Source: Clostridiales bacterium
Lineage (GTDB): Bacteria; Bacillota; Clostridia; Lachnospirales; Lachnospiraceae
Length of the DNA: 39,780 nt
Assembly (NCBI GenBank): GCA_019416265.1
Contig: DXXQ01000052.1
Span: forward strand, 1-39,780
Reading direction: 5' to 3'
Position numbers and translations under genes: made by a program. Below the pieces are notes generated by a model. The model had not been told where the DNA came from, ran no database searches, and saw only the letters and a program-made list of their open reading frames with translations. This document shows, piece after piece, positions 1 to 8,087 of the stretch (within the stretch, counting starts at the first letter, position 1; the number at the start of each line of letters is the position of its first letter).

Positions 1-676
1 CGTGCTCTTCCCCGGAGCCTTCCAGGCGGTTGTCGATAATGACATCCGGCTGATATTTGCGGACCATCTTGATCAGCTCTGTTGCTTTCCATTTTTCTCC
101 GCACATATCGTCGTAGGAGAAATCGAACCACAGAATATCAAGTTTTCCATAATTGGTCACAAGCTCTTTCACCTGTCCGTGCATGAATTCCAGATATCTG
201 TCAAAATCAATTTTTTCATCCTTATAGGCTTCGTTATTTCTCATGGGATGCTGACGGTCTCCGTATTTCGGGAAGTCCGGATGGCTCCAGTCAATAATGG
301 AAAAATAAAGTCCTACGCGGATTCCCTCTTCCCGACAGGCATCCACAAATTCCCGTACCAGATCTCGTCCGGCCTTTGTATTTGTTGCTTTATATTCTGT
401 AAGCGCAGAATCAAACAGGCAGAAGCCGTCGTGATGCTTTGCCGTGAGAACAGCGTACTGCATTCCTGCTTCTTTCGCCAGGCGAACCCATTCACGGGGA
501 TTGTAATCCACCGGATCAAACAGGTCAAAATACTGCTTATATTCCGAAACTGTCATCTCCGCCTCGGACATCATCCATTCCCCTTTTGCAGGAATGGAGT
601 AAAGTCCCCAGTGAATAAACATTCCGAATCTTGCTTCCATAAACCATTTCGTTCTCTCTCTGATTTCCTGATTCAT
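1..676 (-). CDS. GH29 alpha-L-fucosidase, 3' end cut by window edge
   Basis: Retaining exo-alpha-L-fucosidase, predicted cytoplasmic because no signal peptide precedes the catalytic domain. The first 225 residues are visible. They contain the family hallmarks RFGMFIHWGLYS (about 16-27) and a KHHDGFCLFDS segment (about 80-90), and ILWFD, whose Asp185 is in the place of the GH29 nucleophile. The ATG at 676 follows AGGAGG at the normal distance. The gene lies 16 nt behind the second permease gene, so it is probably the last visible gene of the kinase-to-transporter operon and acts on what that transporter imports. The C-terminal part, including any acid/base residue and beta-sandwich domain, is outside the window. 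It differs clearly from the second GH29 at 18691-20178, so the two are not a recent duplication. Family assignment is firm; the linkage cleaved is not known. Confidence 0.9.
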   Translation of the reverse strand, partial: MNQEIRERTKWFMEARFGMFIHWGLYSIPAKGEWMMSEAEMTVSEYKQYFDLFDPVDYNPREWVRLAKEAGMQYAVLTAKHHDGFCLFDSALTEYKATNTKAGRDLVREFVDACREEGIRVGLYFSIIDWSHPDFPKYGDRQHPMRNNEAYKDEKIDFDRYLEFMHGQVKELVTNYGKLDILWFDFSYDDMCGEKWKATELIKMVRKYQPDVIIDNRLEGSGEEH

Positions 677-692
677 AAATTTTTTCCTCCTA

Positions 693-1544
693 TCAGCCTT
701 TTACAGCGCCGCCGGACAACGCTTCCACAAAGAATTTACTGAATACACAGTACAGAATAATCGGCGGCAGAATAATAACCACCATCGCAGAAAACAGACC
801 GTTATAATTGGTTCTGAATGAGGTGGTAAATGTGGATAAAAGTGCTGGAACCGTCAGTTTTTCCCTGTCTATGATAACAAGTGACGCCCAGTAATACTCA
901 TTCCAGTTATTAAGAAAGGCAAGTACAGCCGCTGTCATAATTCCCGGTCTTGCAATCGGGAAGATCACCTTCCACCAGGTCATTGCATAGCCGCAGCCGT
1001 CAATACGTGCAGCCTCCTCCAGTTCATGGGGAATGTTAGCATAGTAGTTCTTTATGACAAAGAAGCTTAATGCAATACCGCTGCAGGCATAAATAAAGAT
1101 CAGCGCGCCTCTTGTATTATAAATATGAAGTTTATTCACCAGATTATATACCGGATACGTGAGGGCTGTCGCCGGAATAAACATGGTAGAATAAAGAATC
1201 ATATTAATGAAACCTTTTCCTTTAAATTCCATACGTGCCACTACATAGGCAGACATGGAAATCATAAGAATACTGAGCAAAACAGAAACACCGGCAATGA
1301 TCAAACTGTTTGCAAAATAGCGCACAACATGAAGGTCTGTAAATGTGGAAATATATCCGTCGATACAGATGGAATCCGGCAGCTGGAAGCCCGGACGGGC
1401 AAGGGGATCTTTTTTCAGACTGGACAGTATCAGCCATACCACAGGCATCAGAGATACAAACAGCGCCCATGCAAGACAAATATATGTTACCACTTTTGTC
1501 ACTCCGTTCATAGACTGAACTGCGGAAGTATGTTTCTTTTTCAT
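693..1544 (-). CDS. CUT1 sugar ABC transporter permease, MalG-type
   Basis: Inner-membrane subunit of a binding-protein-dependent oligosaccharide importer (283 aa). It has six predicted membrane segments and the cytoplasmic EAA loop EEAARIDGCGYAMTWWKVIF, which docks the ATPase. The C-terminus (FVEALSGGAVKG) is typical of MalG/AraQ-type permeases. The ATG overlaps the stop of the preceding permease gene in an ATGA junction, which implies translational coupling. No ATPase gene accompanies the transporter; such importers in Firmicutes usually share a multitask MsmX-type ATPase encoded elsewhere. Placement between a sugar-binding protein and a fucosidase suggests a fucose-containing oligosaccharide as substrate, but this is inference. 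Confidence 0.93.
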   Translation of the reverse strand: MKKKHTSAVQSMNGVTKVVTYICLAWALFVSLMPVVWLILSSLKKDPLARPGFQLPDSICIDGYISTFTDLHVVRYFANSLIIAGVSVLLSILMISMSAYVVARMEFKGKGFINMILYSTMFIPATALTYPVYNLVNKLHIYNTRGALIFIYACSGIALSFFVIKNYYANIPHELEEAARIDGCGYAMTWWKVIFPIARPGIMTAAVLAFLNNWNEYYWASLVIIDREKLTVPALLSTFTTSFRTNYNGLFSAMVVIILPPIILYCVFSKFFVEALSGGAVKG

Positions 1545-2467
1545 TTTGCCACACCTCTCTTTCTGCTGCCGCGGAACAGATAATTATATAAAATATTTAC
1601 AAGGACAATGATGATCATACCCGCCAGAATCTGGATCACAGCCACTGCATTTGCACGGCCGAACTGTGTTCTGGAGCTGGTGATCGCAAGCTCTCGGATC
1701 ACATAACTGATACTGTATGTTCCCGCCGCTCCTTTTGTGAGGAAATATACCTCATTGTAAAGCAGGAAGCCGGAGGTTGCTGACAGAATAGAAACCATGC
1801 GGAGAGTCTCTTTAATCATAGGAAGGGTGATATGCCAGTCCTGGCGAAGACCGCTTGCTCCGTCCAGCATGGCCGCTTCCTTTACATCCTCCGGAATCGC
1901 CATAATATTTCCAAGGATCATTAAGGTTGTAGTACCTGTAAAAAAGATATAGGCACAGGTCATTGCAATAAAAGCAGGTCCTTTTAGCAAGAGAATATTC
2001 TCTTTAAATCCCGGCTTAAACAGCCTTATGATCGGGTTTACAATACCGTACAAAGGGCTGTATAACTGCAGGAAAATCATACCCATTGCCGCAGTGGAAA
2101 TCATATTCGGCATAATGTAGGCATTGCGGACAAACTTGATTCCCCTGACTTTTCTTGACAGCGCCAGAGCGATGAGAGTCGCAATAGGGATCTGTACAAA
2201 TACGCCCAAAAGCGCCCACATGGAAGAGTTTCTCAGAGCCTCCCAGAAGTATGGATACATTTTAAAAATATAATTGTAGTTGTTCCACATGTCCTTAAAT
2301 CCGAAGAATTCAGGACTTGTAATGTTTGTATAATCCCATTTACAGAAAGAAGTAAACAAAACTGTCAGAATGGGATATAGGTAAAACACAGCAAACGCAA
2401 TCAGCGTAGGAGTCAGAAAAGCAAGGATAAAACCTTTGCGTTTCCAGGACTTCTGTTTTGTCATCAT
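1541..2467 (-). CDS. CUT1 sugar ABC transporter permease, MalF-type
   Basis: Partner permease of the MalG-type subunit (308 aa). It has an N-terminal cytoplasmic stretch (MMTKQKSWKRKG), a first membrane segment at about 13-33, further segments to the C-terminus, and an EAA loop (KEAAMLDGASGLRQDWHITL). Translation can begin at either of two adjacent ATGs (2467 or 2464). AGGAGG lies about nine bases before the first, so I keep 2467. The gene follows the binding-protein gene after a 95-nt spacer that carries a terminator-like hairpin, so permease expression is probably lower than that of the binding protein. The family call is firm; the substrate is unknown. Confidence 0.93.
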   Translation of the reverse strand: MMTKQKSWKRKGFILAFLTPTLIAFAVFYLYPILTVLFTSFCKWDYTNITSPEFFGFKDMWNNYNYIFKMYPYFWEALRNSSMWALLGVFVQIPIATLIALALSRKVRGIKFVRNAYIMPNMISTAAMGMIFLQLYSPLYGIVNPIIRLFKPGFKENILLLKGPAFIAMTCAYIFFTGTTTLMILGNIMAIPEDVKEAAMLDGASGLRQDWHITLPMIKETLRMVSILSATSGFLLYNEVYFLTKGAAGTYSISYVIRELAITSSRTQFGRANAVAVIQILAGMIIIVLVNILYNYLFRGSRKRGVAK

Positions 2468-2511
2468 TTATTTTTTCCTCCTCACTTGAAACCTTTATCC
2501 GAAATTTAGCT

Positions 2512-2546
2512 AAAAAAGGGGAAGAGAAGTTTCCTTCCCTCCCCTT
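2512..2546 (-). terminator. Attenuating intrinsic terminator between binding-protein and permease genes
   Basis: On the minus strand the left arm AAGGGGAGGGAAG and the right arm CTTCTCTTCCCCTT form about 13 pairs, with one bulged U, closed by a GAAA (GNRA) tetraloop. The right arm runs into six T residues. It lies inside an otherwise continuous operon, directly after the binding-protein gene, where partial termination would give more binding protein than permease. Read-through must occur if the permeases share this transcript, since I see no strong promoter in the 50 bases behind the hairpin. Confidence 0.72.
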
Positions 2547-2562
2547 ACATTTCACGGATTCA

Positions 2563-3843
2563 TTATCCAACTAATGCGATAAGTTCCTGTTTTAACTGTT
2601 CCAGACGAGCGTCGATGTCTGTTCCCTCAACTGCTGATTCCATCAGCGCGTTGATGATTGCGCTTCCTACGTCAGAGCCCCATGCCTGTCCCATATCGCT
2701 TGTGATCGTCTCTGCTGCATTTGCTGCGGAACATGCTGCAGCAAGCTTCATTGTGATCGGATCCTGGCTTTCTTCTGCAAGTGCATTTAAATCTACTGTT
2801 GTGTTACATGGATTTGCCTGTACGCCTGTGAAGATCTTCGCCTGTACTTCCGGGCTTACCATGTATTTTACAAATTCAAGGGCAAGCGCCTGTTTTTCTT
2901 CGCTCATGTTTGCAGATACGGAAAGTCCGGAACCTGCTGTGATAATAGAAACATTTCCAGGGAAAACTGCCGGTTCAACTTTATCAGCAAGGTCTTCGCC
3001 GATACCGCTGGCATTCCATACACCGTTGAATAAAACTGCTGCCATTCCGTTTTTGTTGAAGTCGTCCATAAGGTTTCCAACATCTTCTGTTGTATGGTCG
3101 GAACCGTTTGCCTGATCTAAAGTTGCTGCTGTTTTAAATGCTTCTGCAAATAAATCAGAATTAATTGTATCCGGTGTCAGTTCGCTTTCGATCATTGCCC
3201 GTCCTTCTTCTGTAGAACCAAGGATTGCGTTCATGATAAAGCTGGAGCCCTGTCCTGCTGCGTATCCGTATGTTCCGTCATCCAGTGCGCGAACTTTTTC
3301 CATTGCTGCTCCGAAAGCATCCCAGTCTGCAAATGCTTCTTCCGGTTTTACGCCTGCTTTTTCCAGAACCTCTGCATTGTACCACAGACCGCGGCTCTCT
3401 AACTGATCATGTACAGTGTAGATGTGTCCGTCAACATCGTTCTGTGTATAGTTCAGTCCAACTGCATCCTGAAGGTTGTTCTCATCAATAAACGGTTTCA
3501 GATCGAGAACAAGTCCCTGGCTGATCGCTGCCAGCGGAAGCGCTACACCACAGTCTACAACATCCGGGAAGTTGCCGCCTGCAACTTCTGCGCTGACGAT
3601 CTCGTCTCTGTTTTCTACTGCGATAGGCTCAAATTTAATATCGCCGTCTGCGTGCTGTGCTGCGAATTCGTCATAAATATCTCTCATGACTTTGGCTGCC
3701 GGCCATTCGCTCTCCTCGTGATAGTAGCCATGATAAAATTCAAGTGTGTTGTCGTCTCCGGCAAATACGGTAGCCGTTGTTCCCGCCATTGTGCCTGCTG
3801 CAACCGCTGCTGTTAATAAGATACTGATTGCTCTTTTCTTCAT
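2563..3843 (-). CDS. Extracellular sugar-binding protein of the CUT1 transporter, non-lipoprotein
   Basis: Solute-binding protein (426 aa, family 1 type) that would deliver an oligosaccharide to the permeases at 693-2467. A signal peptide is plain (MKKRAISILL, a hydrophobic core, then TATVFAG), with probable type I cleavage at VFA/G. There is no cysteine near the cleavage site, so it cannot be a standard lipoprotein, which is unusual for a Gram-positive transporter subunit. The mature protein has the usual features: FYHGYYHEESEW at the start, a GYAAGQGSS segment, and the late domain NMSEEKQALALEFVKYMVSP. RBS GGGAGG precedes the ATG. A 170-nt gap separates it from the lipoprotein gene upstream; I see neither a clear terminator nor a consensus promoter there, so its expression may rely on the kinase operon or on an activator-dependent promoter. 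Confidence 0.9.
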   Translation of the reverse strand: MKKRAISILLTAAVAAGTMAGTTATVFAGDDNTLEFYHGYYHEESEWPAAKVMRDIYDEFAAQHADGDIKFEPIAVENRDEIVSAEVAGGNFPDVVDCGVALPLAAISQGLVLDLKPFIDENNLQDAVGLNYTQNDVDGHIYTVHDQLESRGLWYNAEVLEKAGVKPEEAFADWDAFGAAMEKVRALDDGTYGYAAGQGSSFIMNAILGSTEEGRAMIESELTPDTINSDLFAEAFKTAATLDQANGSDHTTEDVGNLMDDFNKNGMAAVLFNGVWNASGIGEDLADKVEPAVFPGNVSIITAGSGLSVSANMSEEKQALALEFVKYMVSPEVQAKIFTGVQANPCNTTVDLNALAEESQDPITMKLAAACSAANAAETITSDMGQAWGSDVGSAIINALMESAVEGTDIDARLEQLKQELIALVG

Positions 3844-4013
3844 TTTCTTTTCCTCCCGATTTTTTCGATCTCTGTTTGGTAACCTTATGGTACTAAATCG
3901 GAGGATTTTTTTGAATGAAGAATCTTTACAAAAAATCTGTATTATTTTTACTTTTTCTTACTCTGCATGTAATTATTTTACCTTTTTTCCTGCCGGGAAA
4001 GAATACTCCCACT

Positions 4014-5294
4014 TTACTTTTCACGGGCCTCTGCCAGCTCCCGAAGAAACTCCGTTTCCTCCTTCTTTCCCAGAAGTACGTCCTGAATATTTTCCATAAA
4101 AATTTCCCGGATGTGAGCAGACCACAGATTATTCGGAACCTCAATATGGCAGTCTGCACCCTGTACCAGCTCCACCGCCTGATAAAAACGGGGCATTTCC
4201 TCTGCATAATCTCTCAGATCTATTTCCGGATTCGCAGGCATCTGCTCTGTCTCCCTGAGAATCCTTTCCTGTACCGGCTTACTCAGCATATAGGTTACAA
4301 AATCCACTGCTGCAGCCCGTTTTCTCTCGTCTTCTGTGTTTCCCAGCATATATCCAAGGCCGGCGGACTCACAGGAAAGAGTCTTCCCTTTTTTAAAGGG
4401 CAAAAGAGCGTATTCTGCATCTATTTTCGCCGAAATCATAGGCGCAGCCCAGCTTCCGTTGATGTACATAGCCGATTTTCCCTTGTTAAAGCTGCTGGTA
4501 TCGTCCCGGTAGCTGTAATCGTTTTCCGCTATGGTGAAGGAATAGAGATCTTTGAGCTGTATCAGAAGCTGATCCAGTCTCTGAAAAGCGGGAAGAGTGC
4601 TTTCCTTCCTGCTTTGTATGGGCTCTTCCGTCTCTTCCTGATCTGCGGCAAGCATATGTCCTGCAAGGTAAAGATACGCCTCAGAGGGCATCTGCAGACA
4701 TTTCACTCTTCTTCCTTCCCTGTCTGACCAGCCCTTAATCTTTCGGCAGACCTGGAGAAATTCCTCCCAGGTTTCCGGCAGACTTTCAATTCCTGCCTTC
4801 TCAAAAATTTCTTTGTTATACCAATATCCGCCGCTCAGGAGAAGTACGTCTGAAACAGTATACAGCTTCCCCTCCTCCGTAGTCCAATAGCTCAGATTTA
4901 CAGGGGCAAGACATTCCTTTAACTGAGGATTTTCTTCTATATAGGGCATGAGATCCAGGGCAAGATTTTTTTCCACCATAAAGTCATACACTGTTTCCGC
5001 CTCCGCCCCGCCAAGGAAAAGCAGATCCGGAATATCCCCTACCATCAGCATATCCTCCACTTTTCTGACAAGTTCACTGCCGGAAGGCATAGACACCAGA
5101 TTCAGCTTCACATTGGGATTTTCTTTTTCGTAATCCATGTAGATTTTGCGCATTGCCACATGGTCGTCTTCTGTGCTTCCCCAGCCGTGCATCAGGGTCA
5201 GCTCTACCGGCTCTTCCTTCTGCTTTATACAGCCTGCCGTCCCCAACAAAAGAAAGAGAGAAACCCCTGCCAGAATAACTTTTTTAAGCTTCAT
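4014..5294 (-). CDS. Lipoprotein sugar-binding protein in the two-component operon
   Basis: A second family 1 solute-binding protein, also 426 aa. Its signal peptide ends in a lipobox (LLLGTAGC), so it should be lipid-anchored on the outer face of the membrane. The mature part opens with ELTLMHGWGSTEDD and has the late domain RKRAAAVDFVTYMLSKPVQ, paralogous in layout to the neighbouring binding protein. I choose the ATG at 5294 rather than in-frame ATGs at 5300, 5312 or 5381: it has AGAAGG seven bases upstream and puts the basic n-region first. It overlaps the response-regulator gene by 11 nt. Translational linkage to the regulator rather than the permeases suggests it may present ligand to the sensor kinase, or serve as an alternative receptor for the transporter. 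Those roles are inference. Confidence 0.87.
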   Translation of the reverse strand: MKLKKVILAGVSLFLLLGTAGCIKQKEEPVELTLMHGWGSTEDDHVAMRKIYMDYEKENPNVKLNLVSMPSGSELVRKVEDMLMVGDIPDLLFLGGAEAETVYDFMVEKNLALDLMPYIEENPQLKECLAPVNLSYWTTEEGKLYTVSDVLLLSGGYWYNKEIFEKAGIESLPETWEEFLQVCRKIKGWSDREGRRVKCLQMPSEAYLYLAGHMLAADQEETEEPIQSRKESTLPAFQRLDQLLIQLKDLYSFTIAENDYSYRDDTSSFNKGKSAMYINGSWAAPMISAKIDAEYALLPFKKGKTLSCESAGLGYMLGNTEDERKRAAAVDFVTYMLSKPVQERILRETEQMPANPEIDLRDYAEEMPRFYQAVELVQGADCHIEVPNNLWSAHIREIFMENIQDVLLGKKEETEFLRELAEAREK

Positions 5295-6045
5295 CCTCAT
5301 TCCTTCTTCCATTCTTATATTCTGTGGGAGAAATACCTGTATACTTCTTAAATACTCTGGAAAAATATCCCGTGTCCTCAAATCCTACAGCCTGGGAAAT
5401 TTTATAAATCTTCCAGTCCGTATCCGTCATATATTCCTTTGCTTTCTCAATCCTTTTTTCCAGCACAGCGTCGAACAGATTGTTTCCGCTTTTCTGCTTG
5501 AACAGACGGCTTAAATAGCTGCTGTTTGCATGAAGAGCCTCCGCAATATCATTCAGAGTGATCTTGCCGCTGTAATTTTCTTCAATGTAGGAAAGCATTT
5601 TTTCGTAAAGACTTTCCGTTTCTTTTTTCTGCGGCTCTGCCTGCAGTTCACGCTCCAGTTCTTTTTTCTGTTTCTCCAGCTTCTGCGTCACCTTTGCAAC
5701 TGCCGGAGGAAGTTCTTCCAGAACAGAAAGCTTCAAAACATAATCAGCCGCATCGTAACGGATCGCAGTTCTGGCATATTCAAATTCATTGTATGCGCTT
5801 AATATGATCACCTGGATTTCCGGATATTTTTCATAAATGAATTTGCATACCTCAAGCCCGTCCGCTTCCGGCATCCGGATATCTGTGATAACAATATCCG
5901 GATGATTTTCTTCTATATATTCTATCAGCGCTCTTCCGTTGTTCAGCACTGCGTCCAATGAACAGTCCATTTTTTCCCAGTTCATCAGCTTCTGTAAGGC
6001 TGTACGCAGATACGCTTCATCGTCTGCCGCCGCTACTTTCCACAT
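5284..6045 (-). CDS. YesN-type response regulator, REC plus AraC HTH
   Basis: Cytoplasmic DNA-binding response regulator of 253 aa. The receiver domain spans about 1-120, with the acidic pair Asp8/Asp9, phospho-acceptor Asp55 (IVITDIRMPEADG) and the conserved Lys in DYVLKL. A short linker rich in Glu and Lys (about 125-150) is probably a coiled coil. The C-terminal AraC/XylS helix-turn-helix pair runs from about 150 to 245 (YSGKITLNDIAEALHANSSY, then FEDTGYFSRVFKKYTGISP). It is compact compared with the 523-aa regulator at 16096. The start at 6045 has AGGAGG upstream, and its first 29 nt overlap the kinase gene, so kinase and regulator are translationally coupled. It probably controls the transporter and fucosidase genes downstream and perhaps its own promoter. 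Confidence 0.95.
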   Translation of the reverse strand: MWKVAAADDEAYLRTALQKLMNWEKMDCSLDAVLNNGRALIEYIEENHPDIVITDIRMPEADGLEVCKFIYEKYPEIQVIILSAYNEFEYARTAIRYDAADYVLKLSVLEELPPAVAKVTQKLEKQKKELERELQAEPQKKETESLYEKMLSYIEENYSGKITLNDIAEALHANSSYLSRLFKQKSGNNLFDAVLEKRIEKAKEYMTDTDWKIYKISQAVGFEDTGYFSRVFKKYTGISPTEYKNGRRNEDEA

Positions 6046-7864
6046 GTATTGTTCCTCCTCTTTTTTCTGCGGGCAAAATGATCTCTACCTTTGTACCCAC
6101 ATTCTTTTCTCCATATATATTCAAGCTGTAATTTTCACCATATAAAATCTGCAGAAGGCGTCTGGTATTCTCCATCCCTGTGTGGGTATGGCTGATTTTA
6201 TCCGGAATTTCCGTCAGCGTACTGCCTTCTTCTGTTTTCTCTTCCTGTGAAGAGCCGTTCTGCTGCCCTCTGTCCTCCGGCTTTTTTTCTTCCACATAGC
6301 CGACTCCATCGTCGCTGACTGTAATGTGCAGTTTTTCTTCCTGCAGGAACAGCTCCACCTCGACTTTTCCTTCTCCGCTTTTAGGCTCTATTCCATGTGA
6401 AACTGCATTCTCCACAATTGCTTCTATGAGAAGCCGCGGGATCAGAAAATCTCCCATTTCCTCCTCACAGTGAATTTCGTAGACAAGCTTATCGTCAAAT
6501 CGGCTTTTCTGGAGGTAAAGATAAAAATTCACCAGCTCCATTTCTTCGGAAACCGGAATCTTTACTTCTTTTTCCCTGAAGATTTTTCCCTGAACAAGTC
6601 TGGAAAATGCCTGTAATCCCTGATACAGCTCCTCATTTCCGGCAAGCTTCGCCTTGATGCTGAACATGGCAAGAATATTAAACTGAAAGTGGGGATTGAT
6701 CTGTGCCTGAAGATATTTCACCTGTGCCTGTGTTGCAAGGAGCTGCTTCTCATAAACCTGTTCCACAAGATATTTGATCCTGTCTGCCATATCATTGAAC
6801 ACAATACTGATATCCGCAATCTCCTGAATCGAAGAATCCTCCATACGCACATCGAAGTTCTTCTGGCCGAAATCCCGCAGTACCTCCCCCATCTTTTTCA
6901 GCGGTCTGGAAAAACGGTAGCTGACACCGAGGTTAAAAAACGCCAGAAACAGTAAGGTCAGAACGATAACTCCCACGAAGGTCAGGAAGGTAGGTTTGAG
7001 AATACGGTAAATATTGTTCATTCCCACTGCCACAACTGCCGACATCCCAAAGCCCGCAGTCTCGCTTCTGTAAAGGCTCTGTATGCCTCCTGTCTTTCTC
7101 TCTCCGGCAGTATTTCGCCCGGCTGCGATCCACTGTTTTATCTCGTCTCTTCTCTTTATTTCTCCCTTTTTCTTCAGCTCACCGCCATATGCAAGCACTG
7201 CATCCCTGCTTGACAGCACCATCCAGCTTCCGTTGTCGAAGTTCTCGATTTCCTGAAACAGAACGTCCATGGCTTTTTCGTCGATTCCAACCACACAGGT
7301 TCCTGTTTCCTGCATTTGTTCATCGTAGATCCGAAAACAGAGAACGATTTCTCCATTTTCTCTGGTTACCCGATAAAGCTCTTCCCCTTCCCTGAATTCC
7401 TGCTGCAAGCTCTGATAGGAAAGCTCTTTCAGCCGGGCGGCAGAGGCGGTCATAGGATAATAATGGCTTTTTACATATTCGCCCTTCCTGTTAAAAAGAC
7501 AGACGCTTACAACGAAAGGCTTTTGCTGTACTGCCATATTTCTTTCCGAAAACAGCTCCATACTGTAAGAAAGCTGTTTCTCCATTTCTTCTCTGTCTGA
7601 CCAGTTCCCGGAAAAAAAGTCTTTGAGAACTGCGTTATGCCGGATCGCCACTCCTCCATCCTGGATGAACTGGATTTTTTCCCTGTACTCCTGCTGGGTA
7701 TTTTTCAGCGTATTTTCCATATCTTCCCGGATATCTCCGTGAAAGAAAATAAAAAAAAGCGCCAGCATCACAGCCCCGAACAACACCAGGGCGCTGACAG
7801 AAGTAAACATCGTCATGATTGTAAATTCCCGGTTTAAAGATTTCTTCTTATTTTTCCTCTGCAT
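6017..7864 (-). CDS. YesM-type sensor histidine kinase
   Basis: Membrane sensor kinase of 615 aa, in the LytS/YesM (His_kinase plus HATPase_c) class. Two membrane segments (about 22-42 and 292-312) flank a roughly 250-residue extracellular sensor domain. A HAMP segment follows at about 313-365, then the phospho-acceptor motif QINPHFQFN with His392, and the ATPase domain with the N box VENAVSHG (Asn486) and DDGVGY. The usual motif ends in FLYN; here it reads FQFN. A low-complexity, Glu/Gln/Ser-rich insert (about 524-556) separates DDGVGY from HTGMENTRRLL. RBS GGAGGGG lies only a few bases before the ATG. It is the first gene of the operon, behind a clean sigma-A promoter. The ligand is probably a sugar, possibly sensed together with the co-encoded lipoprotein. 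Confidence 0.94.
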   Translation of the reverse strand: MQRKNKKKSLNREFTIMTMFTSVSALVLFGAVMLALFFIFFHGDIREDMENTLKNTQQEYREKIQFIQDGGVAIRHNAVLKDFFSGNWSDREEMEKQLSYSMELFSERNMAVQQKPFVVSVCLFNRKGEYVKSHYYPMTASAARLKELSYQSLQQEFREGEELYRVTRENGEIVLCFRIYDEQMQETGTCVVGIDEKAMDVLFQEIENFDNGSWMVLSSRDAVLAYGGELKKKGEIKRRDEIKQWIAAGRNTAGERKTGGIQSLYRSETAGFGMSAVVAVGMNNIYRILKPTFLTFVGVIVLTLLFLAFFNLGVSYRFSRPLKKMGEVLRDFGQKNFDVRMEDSSIQEIADISIVFNDMADRIKYLVEQVYEKQLLATQAQVKYLQAQINPHFQFNILAMFSIKAKLAGNEELYQGLQAFSRLVQGKIFREKEVKIPVSEEMELVNFYLYLQKSRFDDKLVYEIHCEEEMGDFLIPRLLIEAIVENAVSHGIEPKSGEGKVEVELFLQEEKLHITVSDDGVGYVEEKKPEDRGQQNGSSQEEKTEEGSTLTEIPDKISHTHTGMENTRRLLQILYGENYSLNIYGEKNVGTKVEIILPAEKRGGTIHVESSGGRR

Positions 7865-7894
7865 AACCCCTCCAAAGACAAGCTCCTCTTACCA

Positions 7895-7909
7895 TGTATA
7901 TTTCATACA
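7895..7909. promoter_or_regulatory. Inverted repeat in kinase operon leader
   Basis: TGTAT and ATACA arms flank five bases, downstream of the -10 box of the kinase operon and before its ribosome binding site. A small operator or a short leader hairpin are both possible; five-base arms could also be chance in AT-rich DNA. Confidence 0.25.
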
Positions 7910-7920
7910 ATGTGTGTTTC

Positions 7921-7949
7921 ATTATATCTTATTTTATGGGCAGAATCAA
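7921..7949 (-). promoter_or_regulatory. Sigma-A promoter of the kinase/transporter operon
   Basis: On the minus strand TTGATT (7944-7949) and a perfect TATAAT (7921-7926) are separated by exactly 17 bases. It lies about 57 bases before the kinase start codon and about 50 bases past the terminator of the upstream GH31-GH3-GH43 operon, so it starts a new transcription unit. The near-consensus boxes suggest basal expression of the sensor system without an activator. Confidence 0.72.
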
Positions 7950-8000
7950 CAAAAACAAAAGAGGCAGTACTCATCGACTGTCAAGTTATAAGTAAACAGT

Positions 8001-8034
8001 AAAAAAAATCCCCCAGAGTCACCAACTCCGGGGG
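8001..8034 (-). terminator. Intrinsic terminator of the GH31-GH3-GH43 operon
   Basis: On the minus strand the arms CCCCCGGAGT and ACTCTGGGGG form a 10-bp stem around a five-base loop, followed by ATTTTTTTT. One pair is G-U on the minus-strand RNA but would be an A-C mismatch on the plus-strand RNA, and the T-tract exists only on the minus side, so it is oriented for the GH43 gene that ends 54 bases upstream. Confidence 0.9.
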
Positions 8035-8087
8035 CAATAAAAGCATTACAAATATTCTTCTTATCTACATGCTTTTTTGAAAATATT

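Noticed and set aside
3844..4013. Independent promoter or small gene in the gap between the two binding-protein genes
   Set aside because: Only AT-rich DNA with short imperfect repeats was seen; no -35/-10 pair of acceptable spacing and no convincing small frame with a ribosome binding site.
5295..5381. Upstream ATG (5381) for the lipoprotein binding protein
   Set aside because: It would put 29 residues before a perfect lipoprotein signal peptide and deep inside the regulator gene; the ATG at 5294 has a ribosome binding site.
7895..7926. Catabolite-responsive element (cre) at the kinase operon promoter
   Set aside because: The ATGAAA repeats and the TGTAT/ATACA palindrome lack the central CG and spacing of a cre box.
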